Origin: Solidesulfovibrio carbinoliphilus subsp. oakridgensis
GTDB lineage: Bacteria; Desulfobacterota; Desulfovibrionia; Desulfovibrionales; Desulfovibrionaceae
Assembly (NCBI RefSeq): GCF_000177215.2
Contig: NZ_CM001368.1
Span: 3,417,625 to 3,481,624 of the forward strand
Length of the DNA stretch: 64,000 nt
Direction: 5' to 3'
In this document: in pieces, positions 1-7,784 of the stretch
Layout: each line of letters starts with the position of its first letter
How positions within the stretch are numbered: the first letter of the stretch is position 1
Made by a program: the position numbers and the translations under genes
Notes under the pieces: generated by a model
Seen by the model: only the letters and a program-made list of their open reading frames with translations
What the model was told of the DNA's origin: nothing
The model's database searches: none

Positions 1-199
1 CGCCCGGGCCAAGGCCGGCCGCCGCCAGGGTCGTGACGGGCAGGCCCGGCGGCAGGGCCAGCGGCGTGGCCCCGGCCTCGCGAAGGACGAGCCGCACGTC
101 ATGGCCGGCAGCGGCCAAAAGGACGGCCGTGTCGCACAGCACGGCCAGGCCGCCCGAAACCGTGCGCAACGGCGGCAGAAAAACAAAGGTGCGTCCCAC
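1..199 (-). CDS. Glycosyltransferase-like protein, N-terminal fragment
   Basis: Only the first 66 codons lie in the window; the gene runs off the left edge. On the minus strand a GTG at 197-199 follows a GGGGAG ribosome site by six bases. The peptide begins MGRTFVFLPPLRTVSGGLAV and continues with a short hydrophobic helix and the segment AAAGHDVRLVLREAG. This opening strand, glycine-rich loop and 'GHDV' second strand is the usual start of a GT-B glycosyltransferase of the GT1/GT4 kind. That family transfers sugars from nucleotide-sugar donors, usually in the cytoplasm. The fold is inferred from the pattern; the donor and acceptor cannot be told from this fragment. It is divergently arranged with the phosphofructokinase gene. 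Confidence 0.5.
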   Translation of the reverse strand, partial: MGRTFVFLPPLRTVSGGLAVLCDTAVLLAAAGHDVRLVLREAGATPLALPPGLPVTTLAAAGLGPG

Positions 200-325
200 G
201 TTCGCTCCCCGGTCGGCCGGCCCATGGTTCCATGTTCCCATGCGCCCATGTTGCCGGCCCGGTTCCAAAAGGCTAACACGAATGGCCCGATGTCTCTGCA
301 ACCGTAGATGCCGCAAGGAGTCGCC

Positions 326-1654
326 ATGCGCAACAACAAGGATGCCGCCCCCGACCTGACCCTGACCCCGGCGGACACGGCCGTGCCGACGCTCGGCCGG
401 CCGGCCTGCGACAATCCCAAACGGGCCGGGACGTTCGTGGCCGACGATGCGGGCGTCCTGGTCGGCATCGGCCGGGGCACGGTCTCCTGCGACGGCGCGG
501 AGCCGGTCTTTTTCGAGGAGGCCGGGCCCCGGGAGAAGATCTTTTTCACCCCGCACAAGACCAAGATCGCCATCGTCACCTGCGGCGGCATCTGTCCGGG
601 CATAAACGACGTCATCCGGTCCGTCGTCATGGAGGCCCACCACCAGTACGGGGCGGCCGCGACCCTTGGCATCCGCTACGGGCTGCGCGGTTTCATGCCC
701 TCGTGCCGCCACGACGTGCTGGAGTTTTCCCCGGAAAGCGTGGCCGAGATCCACCAGTTCGGCGGCACCATCCTCGGCTCCTCGCGCGGGCCCCAGCCCG
801 TGGACGAGATCGTGGACGCCCTGGAGCGGCTCGGCATCGGCTTTTGCGTCTTCATCGGCGGGGTCGGCACCATGCGGGCCGCCTCGGCCATCCAGGCCGA
901 AATCGCCGGGCGGGGGCTGGCCATCGGCATCGTCTGCATCCCCAAGACCGTGGACAACGACATCCACTTCGTGTCCCGCTCCTTCGGCTTCCTGACCGCC
1001 GTGGAACAGGCCACCGAGTCCATCGCCTGCGCCCATGTCGAGGCCCTCGGCGCCCCCTACGGCATCGGCCTGGTCAAGCTCATGGGCCGCCAGTCCGGCT
1101 TCATCGCGGCCGAGGCCAGCATGGGCCTCAAGCACGTCAACATGGTCCTCGTGCCCGAGGAGCGGTTCGCCCTTTCCGGCCCGGGCGGCGTTCTCGACGC
1201 CCTGTCGGACAGGCTTGCCCGGCGCGGCCACGCCGTGATCGTGGCCGCCGAGGGCGCAGGCCAGCATCTGGTGCCCCCGACCGGCCGGACCGATCCATCG
1301 GGCAACCCGGTGCTCGGGGATTTCTGCGGCCTGCTCGCTTCCGAAATAAAACGCCATTTCAAGGGCCAGGGCCTGCCCGTGACCCTCAAGATCATCGACC
1401 CGAGCTACATCGTGCGGGCCGTGCCGGCCAACACCGCCGACGCCGTCTACTGCGGCTTTCTCGGCCGGCTGGCCGTCCATGCCGGCATGGCCGGCAAGAC
1501 CGGGCTCATGATTGGCACGGTCAACGACCGCTACGTCCATGTGCCCCTGCCGCTGACCACCCGCGAGCGAAAACACATCGACATCCGTTCCGACTACTGG
1601 CAGGCCGTGCTCGACTCCACAGGCCAGCCCCGCTTCGCGGCCGATCCCTCCTAG
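326..1654 (+). CDS. pfkA: 6-phosphofructokinase (PfkA family)
   Basis: Phosphorylates fructose 6-phosphate to the 1,6-bisphosphate in glycolysis, in the cytoplasm. The 442-residue protein is read from ATG 326 because AAGGAG lies five bases before it; an ATG 18 bases upstream has no such site. Visible motifs: GGICPGIN near residue 87 (first phosphate loop), LGSSRGPQ, the catalytic segment PKTVDND (Asp210, Asp212), MGRQSGFIA and a C-terminal SYIVRAVPANTAD segment. It resembles the longer, non-allosteric PfkA group that may use ATP or pyrophosphate. Oddity: the usual GGDGT nucleotide/metal loop reads GGVGT here (Val180 in place of the Asp). cobT follows after 17 bases, so the two are probably co-transcribed. 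Family call is firm; the phosphoryl donor is not determined. Confidence 0.85.
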   Translation: MRNNKDAAPDLTLTPADTAVPTLGRPACDNPKRAGTFVADDAGVLVGIGRGTVSCDGAEPVFFEEAGPREKIFFTPHKTKIAIVTCGGICPGINDVIRSVVMEAHHQYGAAATLGIRYGLRGFMPSCRHDVLEFSPESVAEIHQFGGTILGSSRGPQPVDEIVDALERLGIGFCVFIGGVGTMRAASAIQAEIAGRGLAIGIVCIPKTVDNDIHFVSRSFGFLTAVEQATESIACAHVEALGAPYGIGLVKLMGRQSGFIAAEASMGLKHVNMVLVPEERFALSGPGGVLDALSDRLARRGHAVIVAAEGAGQHLVPPTGRTDPSGNPVLGDFCGLLASEIKRHFKGQGLPVTLKIIDPSYIVRAVPANTADAVYCGFLGRLAVHAGMAGKTGLMIGTVNDRYVHVPLPLTTRERKHIDIRSDYWQAVLDSTGQPRFAADPS

Positions 1655-1671
1655 AGTTGCAAGGAGCTTCC

Positions 1672-2739
1672 ATGTCCCTGACCCTGTCCGAGGTTTTTTC
1701 CGCCATCCGCCCCGTGGACCAGACCCTTTTCCCCGTGGCCGCGGCCCACCTCGACAACCTGACCAAGCCGCGCGGCAGCCTCGGCCGCCTGGAGGAACTG
1801 GCCGCCCGGCTTTTCGCCATCTCCGGCGGCGCGGCCCCGACCGTGGACCCGGCCCGGATCTACGTCTGCGCCGGCGACCACGGCGTGGCCGACGAAGGCG
1901 TGAGCCTTTTCCCCCAGGCGGTCACCCGCCAGATGGTGGCCAACTTCCTGGCCGGCGGGGCCGGCATTAACGTCCTTGGCGACACGGCCGGAGTGGACAT
2001 CCGGGTGGTGGACGCCGGCTGCCTCGGCGAGCCCTTTGCCGCCCATCCGCGCTTCGCCGGCTGCCGGGTGGCCTCCGGCACGGCCAATCTGGCCGCCGGT
2101 CCGGCCATGAGCCGCGAGGTCTGCGAACAGGCGCTCCTTCTCGGCGCGTCCCTGGCCGCCTCGGCCAAGGCCGAGGGCATCAAGGCCCTTGGCACCGGCG
2201 ACATGGGCATTGCCAACACCACGCCGTCCACGGCCCTTTTCTGCGCCTACCTGCACCTTGCTCCCGAGGCCATCACCGGCCCGGGCACCGGTCTTGACGC
2301 CAAGGGTGTCTGCCGCAAGGCCGGGATCATCGGCCGGGCCCTGGCCCTCCATGCCGACGTCCTGGCCTCGGGCGATCCCGTCGCCATCCTGGCCGCCCTC
2401 GGGGGCCTCGAAATCGCCTGTCTGGCCGGGCTGGTCCTTGGCGCGGCGGCGAACAAGCTGCCCATTGCCGTGGACGGGTTCATCTCCACCGCCGCCTACA
2501 CCGCCGCCCGGGCCATGGCCCCGGCCGTGGCCGACTACGCCTTCCTGAGCCACGCCTCGGCCGAGCCCGGCTACCAGGCCATCATGGCGGCCATGGGCCA
2601 GAAGCCGCTCCTGGACCTGGGCCTTCGCCTCGGCGAAGGCACGGGCGCGGCGCTCGCCCTCTTTCTCCTGCGGGCCAGCGCCAACATCTACAACAACATG
2701 GCCACCTTCGCCGCAGCCGGCGTCAGCGCGGGCGAGTAG
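1672..2739 (+). CDS. cobT: Nicotinate-nucleotide--dimethylbenzimidazole phosphoribosyltransferase
   Basis: Makes alpha-ribazole phosphate from nicotinate mononucleotide and a lower-ligand base, the step that activates the nucleotide loop of cobalamin. The 355-residue length matches the family. Conserved landmarks are the LTKPRGSLGRLE opening, YVCAGDHGVADEGVS, GAGINVL, GTGDMGIANTT and the C-terminal LGEGTGAALAL with the catalytic-glutamate context, followed by the typical ANIYNNMATF end. ATG 1672 has AAGGAG five bases before it. It sits directly after pfkA with no visible cobalamin riboswitch, so expression probably depends on read-through from the pfkA promoter. A cobalamin gene paired with a glycolytic gene is an unusual pairing but not evidence of transfer. 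Confidence 0.95.
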   Translation: MSLTLSEVFSAIRPVDQTLFPVAAAHLDNLTKPRGSLGRLEELAARLFAISGGAAPTVDPARIYVCAGDHGVADEGVSLFPQAVTRQMVANFLAGGAGINVLGDTAGVDIRVVDAGCLGEPFAAHPRFAGCRVASGTANLAAGPAMSREVCEQALLLGASLAASAKAEGIKALGTGDMGIANTTPSTALFCAYLHLAPEAITGPGTGLDAKGVCRKAGIIGRALALHADVLASGDPVAILAALGGLEIACLAGLVLGAAANKLPIAVDGFISTAAYTAARAMAPAVADYAFLSHASAEPGYQAIMAAMGQKPLLDLGLRLGEGTGAALALFLLRASANIYNNMATFAAAGVSAGE

Positions 2740-2754
2740 AAGAAGAGAAAAGAG

Positions 2755-2837
2755 GCCTCCGGCGGCCAGGAGAGGCGCTGCCTCTCCTGGACCTCTCCGC
2801 CGGGGGGGATCATCCCCCCCGGACCCCCTGGAAGGGG
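2755..2837 (+). repeat. GC-rich composite intergenic repeat, copy 1
   Basis: Begins 16 bases after the cobT stop, behind a purine tract (AGAAGAGAAAAGAG). Three parts are seen: GCCTCCGGCGGCC; a hairpin with arms CCAGGAGAGG / CCTCTCCTGG; and a palindromic core GGGGGGGATCATCCCCCCC followed by GGACCCCCTGGAAGGGGG. Eight further full, partial or variant copies occur in this window. Oriented with cobT transcription. Confidence 0.85.
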
Positions 2838-2885
2838 GAAATGGGGCGCAGTGGCAGTGAAGGCGTGGGGACCGGCTGGGGCCGG

Positions 2886-3650
2886 CTAGGATTTGACGGA
2901 TTTGGTGGCGGGCAGGAAGCGTTCGCCCGGGGCATGGAGGAAGACCATGTCCGGGAGGACGAGCGCTGTGAGGGCGCCGCCCCAGGCTGCGCCCGTGTCC
3001 AGGCCGATCTTGCCCGGCGCGACCAGCGGCGTGCGGCTGGTGGTGTGGCCGAAAACCACCGTCAGGCCCTCGGGCACAGGTCCCGTCAGAAACGCCCCCC
3101 GCACCGACAGCAGGCAGTCCGGCGGACAGGCCTCGGGCGGCAGCCCCCCGGGCAGGCCGGCGTGGACGAAGACGTAGGGTCCGATGCGGCGAAAGGATTC
3201 GAGGCCCAGAAGAAACTCCCGGTGCGCTTCCGGCAGGAAGGCCAGTCCGGCCAGGGAGGCGGCCGTCAGGTCGCCGTAGCTTTCAAGCGTGGTCTCGATG
3301 CCGAGCGTGCGCAGCAGGCGCAAATCCTCCGGATCGCCGCCGGCGGCATAGCGCAGCAGCGCCTCCTCGTGGTTCCCCAGACAGAAGACCGCGCCCGGAT
3401 CGTCCCGGCGGATGGTGGCCAGGATTTCCAGCACCCCCCGGGTGTCCGGTCCCCGGTTGATGTAGTCTCCCAGAAAAATCAGCCGGTCGCGGCCGGGCGT
3501 GTAGGGCAGGTCGTCCAGCAGACGACGCAGGGCGTCGCTCTGGCCGTGGACGTCGCCTATGGCGATCAGCTTGCCGTCGGTGTCGGATGGGGCGGGAGTC
3601 ACAGGGGCGTCAGGGGGGGCAGGGGTGTCGGGGGTATCGTGGAAAGCCAT
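2886..3650 (-). CDS. PPP-family metallophosphatase (Ser/Thr phosphatase or ApaH-like)
   Basis: A 254-residue calcineurin-like metallophosphoesterase. The ordered metal-binding motifs are GDVHG (residues about 28-32), GDYINRG, LGNHEEALL, VFVHAGLP and VFGHT, the layout of the PPP group that includes bacterial Ser/Thr phosphatases and diadenosine tetraphosphatases. The second motif reads GDYINRG rather than GDxxDRG; the metal-binding first Asp is kept. The start is ATG 3648-3650 (MAFHDTPD); the long upstream extension in the same frame is proline/arginine-rich and lacks family similarity. No signal peptide, so cytoplasmic. It precedes the YibE/F-like gene's 3' end by about 200 bases with no obvious coupling. 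Substrate unknown: phosphoprotein and dinucleotide polyphosphate are both possible. Confidence 0.8.
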   Translation of the reverse strand: MAFHDTPDTPAPPDAPVTPAPSDTDGKLIAIGDVHGQSDALRRLLDDLPYTPGRDRLIFLGDYINRGPDTRGVLEILATIRRDDPGAVFCLGNHEEALLRYAAGGDPEDLRLLRTLGIETTLESYGDLTAASLAGLAFLPEAHREFLLGLESFRRIGPYVFVHAGLPGGLPPEACPPDCLLSVRGAFLTGPVPEGLTVVFGHTTSRTPLVAPGKIGLDTGAAWGGALTALVLPDMVFLHAPGERFLPATKSVKS

Positions 3651-3851
3651 GGCTCTTTCGGATCGGCCGGCGAGGCGGCCGGTTGGAGGTGGGGCGCGGA
3701 CGTCCGCGCCAGGGGGACGGCTTACACCGGCCCGGCCCGGACCGGAAGCCTCTTGTGCCCCCGGCCGCTGCGGCACCTGCCGGCAAAGGGTTTTCCCGGG
3801 TTGGGGGCGCATCCGGCCCCAGGGCCAGGGCTCTGTCTGGCTGCCGGTGCC

Positions 3852-5021
3852 CTACGAGGCGTCGCGGGCCTGCGGCGGGGCCTGGGCCGACCCGGCCGGC
3901 TTCCGGCGCAGGAGCAGGGCCCCGGCCACGGCGGTCAGGGGCGCGGCGGTGACCAGCCCGAAGCTGCCGACCAGGGTGTTGGCGATCTCGGCCGCCACAT
4001 GCGGCATGGTGGCGACGTTTGTGAGCGGCACGCCCTGGGCCATAAAGACCATGAGCAGGGCCAGGCTGCCGCCGCAGTAGGCGAGCAGCAGGGTGGTGGC
4101 CATGGTCCCGACCACCACCCGGCCGACTCGCAGCCCGGACAGGCACAGGCGGCCGGCGGTGATCTCCGGGTGGTGGCCGGCTACCTCGGCCTGGCTCGCG
4201 GCCACGTCCATGGCCACGTCCATGATGGCCCCGCTGGCCCCCAGGCAGATGGTGGCCAGAAACATCCGCCCCAGGTCCAGGTGGGCGTAGCCGGTGTAGA
4301 GGAGCGTCTCGGCAAAGGGGCGCACCGCGCCGGGCAGGGCGAAACCCGGGGCCGTGGCCACGGCGAGCAGGCAGGTGACGGCCACGCCGCCCAAGGACCC
4401 GAGATAGGCGGCCAGGGACCGGCGGTTGGCTCCGCCGACCAGAAAGACGATGCCGGCCATAAGCACCCCGAGGACGCCCAGGGCCACGAAAAGCGGATCG
4501 TGGCCGCGCAGGAAAAGCGGCACCAGGACCTTCCACAAAAGCAGGGCGGCGAAGAGAAAGGACAGCACGGCCTTGGCCCCGGTCAGGCCGGCGTAGAGGA
4601 CCAGAGCCAGGGCGAAAAGGGCGAGGAGTCCGCCCTGCAACCCGAGCCGCCAGTGGTCCTGGGCCACGGCCGAGACGATTTTCCCGCCCCGTAGCGACAG
4701 GACGAGCAGGGCGGTGTCGCCCGGAGCGAAGACCTTGTCCAGCTCCAGCTTGCCGAGCAGGATGTTGTCGGCCACGATTTTCTGTCCGGCAAACGGCCCC
4801 GAGACCGGCTCGGCCGTGACCCGCTGCTCGCCCTCGCGCACGATGCCGTATTGGCGCACATGGGTGTTGTCGACATCGAGGATGCGGGCCTTGACCTGCA
4901 CCGCGTCGGCCGGCAGCCGGTCCTCAAACCCGGTCGGCCAGTACCAGAGGCCAACGGTCAGCGCGGCGAAGACCAGAAGAAGCAGGGCCTCCCGGCGCGG
5001 GAGAAAAGCGGAAAGCTGCAT
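3852..5021 (-). CDS. YibE/F family multi-pass membrane protein
   Basis: A 389-residue inner-membrane protein. One N-terminal membrane segment (LLLLVFAALTVGLWYW) is followed by an extracytoplasmic beta-rich domain of about 110 residues (KARILDVDNT, GKIVSAVAQDHW), then seven or eight membrane helices. The pattern, including DHWRLGLQGGLLALF, GASGAIMDVAMDVA and the later NTLVGSFGLVTAAPLTA, is that of the YibE/F family, whose function is not established; some members are thought to be transport proteins. ATG 5021 is chosen because the hydrophobic segment begins soon after it and a weak AAAGGT site precedes it; a 31-codon upstream extension is not convincing. It stands alone on the minus strand after a repeat element. 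Confidence 0.75.
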   Translation of the reverse strand: MQLSAFLPRREALLLLVFAALTVGLWYWPTGFEDRLPADAVQVKARILDVDNTHVRQYGIVREGEQRVTAEPVSGPFAGQKIVADNILLGKLELDKVFAPGDTALLVLSLRGGKIVSAVAQDHWRLGLQGGLLALFALALVLYAGLTGAKAVLSFLFAALLLWKVLVPLFLRGHDPLFVALGVLGVLMAGIVFLVGGANRRSLAAYLGSLGGVAVTCLLAVATAPGFALPGAVRPFAETLLYTGYAHLDLGRMFLATICLGASGAIMDVAMDVAASQAEVAGHHPEITAGRLCLSGLRVGRVVVGTMATTLLLAYCGGSLALLMVFMAQGVPLTNVATMPHVAAEIANTLVGSFGLVTAAPLTAVAGALLLRRKPAGSAQAPPQARDAS

Positions 5022-5150
5022 GCGGACCTTTGGCGCGGCGCGCGGCCACACAGCCGTTGCCACGCTTTTTTTATATTCCCATCCGACCCGCCCCAAACGC
5101 TCATGGGGCTGCAACGGTGCGACACCTTCGCGCCCGCCACAGCCCCATGT

Positions 5151-5236
5151 CTCCCCCTTTCGGGGGGTCCGGGGGGGATGATCCCCCCCGGCGGTGAGGT
5201 CCAGGAGAGGCAGAGCCTCTCCTGGCCGCCGGAGGC
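5151..5236 (-). repeat. GC-rich composite intergenic repeat, copy 2
   Basis: On the minus strand it reads GCCTCCGGCGGCC, the hairpin CCAGGAGAGG..CCTCTCCTGG, CCTCACCGCC, then the palindromic core GGGGGGGATCATCCCCCCC and GGACCCCCC. It starts eight bases beyond the stop of the minus-strand alkaline phosphatase gene and is oriented with its transcription. Nearly identical to copies 1 and 8. Confidence 0.85.
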
Positions 5237-5244
5237 ATCTCTGC

Positions 5245-6828
5245 CTAATTGCTGGCCACGGCCGTCTCGCCGAGGGCCGCCGCCATTTTTTTCGACAGGT
5301 CGGTGTTGTCGTAGTAGCCGGCGAAGGCCTGGGCTCCGGGGCCCTGGGCCGAGGTGACGACGGGCACGCCGGTGTGGGAGTAGCTGGTCCAACCGATGCC
5401 GGCCTTGTTGCCCAGGATATGGGTCAGGGTCACGGCCAGGGGCTCGTAGCCGCCGTAGGCCCGGTAGTCCATTTCGTTGCCCGGCTTTTCCTTCTCGTTT
5501 TGCATGCTGCGACCAAAGGCTTCCTTGACGGCGGCCAGTTCGAATTCCTTGAAATACAGGCCGTGGGGGTCGGCCGGCGAGGTGTTGTCCTCGTTGGGCT
5601 TGGGCGCGGCCTTCATGGCTTCGAGGTCGGCGGCGGTCGGCACGACGAGGCCGAAACTTTCCTTGATCAGGGGTGCGACATCCTCGAACCTGGCCGTCGT
5701 CGCGTCGTGGGTCTTTTTGTATTCCGCCAGGGCGGCCGCGAACCTGAGGAACGAGTCCTTCTGGCTTTTCAAGTAATCGTAGTAGTTGCCGTAGCGGGTG
5801 CCGGCGAAGCCGAGCGTCAGGCCGCCGCATTCGTGGTCGCCGGTGACCACGATCAAGGTCTCGTCGGGGTGGGCCTTGGCAAAGGCGACGGCCTCGGCCA
5901 CGGCGGCGTCAAAGGCCAGGGTGTCGCTGATCGAGGCGGCGGCGTCGTTGGCGTGGCAGGCCCAGTCGATCTTGCCACCTTCGACCATGAGGAAAAAGCC
6001 CTTGGGGTTGTCGAGCAGTTCGATGCCCTTGGTGGTGTACTGGGCCAGCGTCAGGCCCTTGTCGTCCCCGCCTCCGTCAGCGTCAAGGGCGTAGGGCAGG
6101 GCCTTGTCGGCATCGAGTTCGGGATTGACGGCCACGAGTTTGGTGCCGGGCTTGGCGGCCAGGATGGCCTCTCTGGTGTCGGCCACGGTGTAGCCGGCGG
6201 TCCGCATGGCGTCGAGGGCGTTTGGCTTCTCGCCGTCCGTCTTCGACTTCTTGCCGGCCGGGTCCTTGAAGCCGCCGCCGCCGAAGTAGTCGAAGCCGCT
6301 TTTGGCCGCGTCCAGGGCGATTTCGTAGTAGTTGTTGCGGCTGGCCTGATGGGAATAGAAGCAGGCCGGGGTGGCGTGGTCCAGGGACACGCTGGAGATG
6401 ATGCCGACCTTCATGCCCTTGTCCCGGGCCTTTTCGGCCAGGGTGGGCACGGGGTTTTTCGCGCCGTCGACGCCGATGGCGCCGTTGTAGGTCTTGACGC
6501 CCGAGGCGATGGCCGTGCCGGCCGCGCCCGAGTCGGTGATGATGGAGTTGAGGGACGAGGTGGCGGTCAGGCCCTGGACCGGCATCCGGTTCATGGCTAG
6601 CCGGACGGCGCCGGGGCCGGGCTTGCCCTCCTTGGCGGCCAGGAAGTACTCGGCCGCGCTGCGCTGGGCCAGGGCCATGCCGTCGCCGATGAACAGGAAG
6701 ACGTATTTCGGGGCTTGGCCGGAATCGGCCCGAACCGTGGCCGCGGCCAGAAACAGGACGGCCAGGACGATCCAGGCCACGCGGTTGATGGAAGACGCCG
6801 CAAAGGGCGGCAGGGCGTATCGGCGCAT
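5245..6828 (-). CDS. Alkaline phosphatase, secreted
   Basis: Hydrolyses phosphate monoesters outside the inner membrane. The 527-residue protein starts at ATG 6828, eight bases after GGAGG. It has a signal peptide (hydrophobic residues 17-31, likely cut after VRA near residue 34). Alkaline phosphatase hallmarks are FIGDGM (metal ligand Asp49), ITDSGAAGTA with nucleophile Ser100, HATPACFYSH, MVEGGKIDWACHAND, VTGDHECGG and a C-terminal SYSHTGVPV with the last metal-binding His. This is the PhoA superfamily of the longer, non-E. coli-like length, with an inserted region around residues 350-430. It is monocistronic and followed by a composite repeat. I see no clear Pho box in the short upstream region. 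Together with the pst genes it points to phosphate scavenging. Confidence 0.92.
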   Translation of the reverse strand: MRRYALPPFAASSINRVAWIVLAVLFLAAATVRADSGQAPKYVFLFIGDGMALAQRSAAEYFLAAKEGKPGPGAVRLAMNRMPVQGLTATSSLNSIITDSGAAGTAIASGVKTYNGAIGVDGAKNPVPTLAEKARDKGMKVGIISSVSLDHATPACFYSHQASRNNYYEIALDAAKSGFDYFGGGGFKDPAGKKSKTDGEKPNALDAMRTAGYTVADTREAILAAKPGTKLVAVNPELDADKALPYALDADGGGDDKGLTLAQYTTKGIELLDNPKGFFLMVEGGKIDWACHANDAAASISDTLAFDAAVAEAVAFAKAHPDETLIVVTGDHECGGLTLGFAGTRYGNYYDYLKSQKDSFLRFAAALAEYKKTHDATTARFEDVAPLIKESFGLVVPTAADLEAMKAAPKPNEDNTSPADPHGLYFKEFELAAVKEAFGRSMQNEKEKPGNEMDYRAYGGYEPLAVTLTHILGNKAGIGWTSYSHTGVPVVTSAQGPGAQAFAGYYDNTDLSKKMAAALGETAVASN

Positions 6829-6924
6829 GGGTGTTACCTCCGTTGCGGTTCTCCGCAAGGCCCTAGCCCCGGCCTGGTGACAACCCCATGGCAACCCGAT
6901 TGCAGTTGCCGCACTCCCCGATTC

Positions 6925-6980
6925 CCCCGTTGGGGAGGGTCCGGGAGGGGGTCACCCCCTCCCGGCCGCCGGAGGCATCT
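6925..6980 (-). repeat. GC-rich composite intergenic repeat, copy 3 (short form)
   Basis: Minus strand: a pyrimidine/purine tract, then GCCTCCGGCGGCCGGGAGGG and a GGTGACC-centred inverted repeat (GGGAGGGGGTGACCCCCTCC) and GGACCCTCCC. It lacks the AGGAGAGG hairpin and the centre reads GTGAC instead of GATCATC. It lies just beyond the stop of the minus-strand DedA gene. Confidence 0.7.
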
Positions 6981-7001
6981 TCTCTTCTCCCCCTTCTCCC
7001 C

Positions 7002-7661
7002 CTATTCCGCCTCCGCCGCCGCAGCGGCGGCGCGGCGGTGGCGGATGTATTCGATGATGCCGGGCAGGATGGAGATGAAGATGATGACGAGGATGGCCAC
7101 GCTGAAATTTTTCTTGATAAACGGCAGGTTGCCGAAGAAGTAGCCGGTGTAGACGAAAATCGCCACCCAGATGACCGCGCCGGCGATGCTGTAGGCCAGG
7201 AAGTGGGCGTAGGTCATGCGGGCGATGCCGGCGACGAAGGGGGAAAAGGTGCGCACGATCGGCACGAACCGGGCCAGGATGACGGTCTTGCCGCCGTGGC
7301 GTTCGTAGAAGGCGTGGGCCTTGAGCAGGTATTCCTTCTTGAAAAACCGGGTCTTTTCCCGCTCGAAAACAGCCGGTCCGACCCGGCGGCCGATCCAGTA
7401 GTTGAGGTTGTCGCCGATGAAGGCCGCGGCCACGAGCAGGCCGAAGATGATGTTGGGGTCCAGGACCCCGCCGCCGCACAGCGCCCCCGTGGCAAAGAGC
7501 AGGGAGTCGCCGGGCAGAAACGGCGTGACCACAAGCCCGGTCTCGCAAAAGACGATCATGAACAAAATGAAGTAGGTCCAGGTGCCGTAGTCGGCGGCGA
7601 TGGCATTGAGGTATTTGTCGACGTGCAGGACGATGTCGACGAGATGCATCAGGAAATCCAT
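7002..7661 (-). CDS. DedA family (SNARE-associated/VTT) membrane protein
   Basis: A 219-residue inner-membrane protein of the DedA family, known for roles in membrane homeostasis and, for some members, flipping of lipid carriers. The family signature is visible: ETGLVVTPFLPGDSLLF (acidic residue, then PGD), GDNLNYWIGRRVG, KTVILARFVPIVRTFSPFVAG with the conserved arginines, and a membrane-inserting end. There are four or five hydrophobic segments. Start ATG 7661 is supported by AAGGAG nine bases upstream; a much longer in-frame extension is the antisense of the neighbouring methyltransferase gene and is rejected. Divergently arranged with that gene. The C-terminus ends in a run of alanines (RRAAAAAAEAE). 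Confidence 0.9.
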   Translation of the reverse strand: MDFLMHLVDIVLHVDKYLNAIAADYGTWTYFILFMIVFCETGLVVTPFLPGDSLLFATGALCGGGVLDPNIIFGLLVAAAFIGDNLNYWIGRRVGPAVFEREKTRFFKKEYLLKAHAFYERHGGKTVILARFVPIVRTFSPFVAGIARMTYAHFLAYSIAGAVIWVAIFVYTGYFFGNLPFIKKNFSVAILVIIFISILPGIIEYIRHRRAAAAAAEAE

Positions 7662-7784
7662 GCAGGCGCACTCCTTTTCGGGCGATGGCGGGCGGCCATT
7701 GCATAGGCAGCACGGGAGCGTTTGGCAAGGGGCTTGTGCCCGGCCGGGGCTTCCCAAGGGGCGGCCGGCGCAGTAGGGTGCCCC

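Noticed and set aside
1655-1671. A cobalamin riboswitch in front of cobT
   Set aside because: Only 17 bases separate the genes, far too few for a B12 box and its aptamer.
703-2739. A 678-codon plus-strand frame spanning pfkA and cobT
   Set aside because: Its last 355 codons are cobT; the upstream part overlaps pfkA in another frame, is Arg/Pro/Gly-rich as expected of shadow frames in GC-rich DNA, and has no family resemblance.
2755-2837. Composite repeats as CRISPR or as simple intrinsic terminators
   Set aside because: Copies are dispersed single units without regular spacers, and their hairpins are not followed by U-tracts.
2841-4694. A 617-codon plus-strand frame opposite the phosphatase and YibE/F genes
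   Set aside because: Gln/Gly/Arg-rich shadow frame; both minus-strand genes beneath it have clear motifs.
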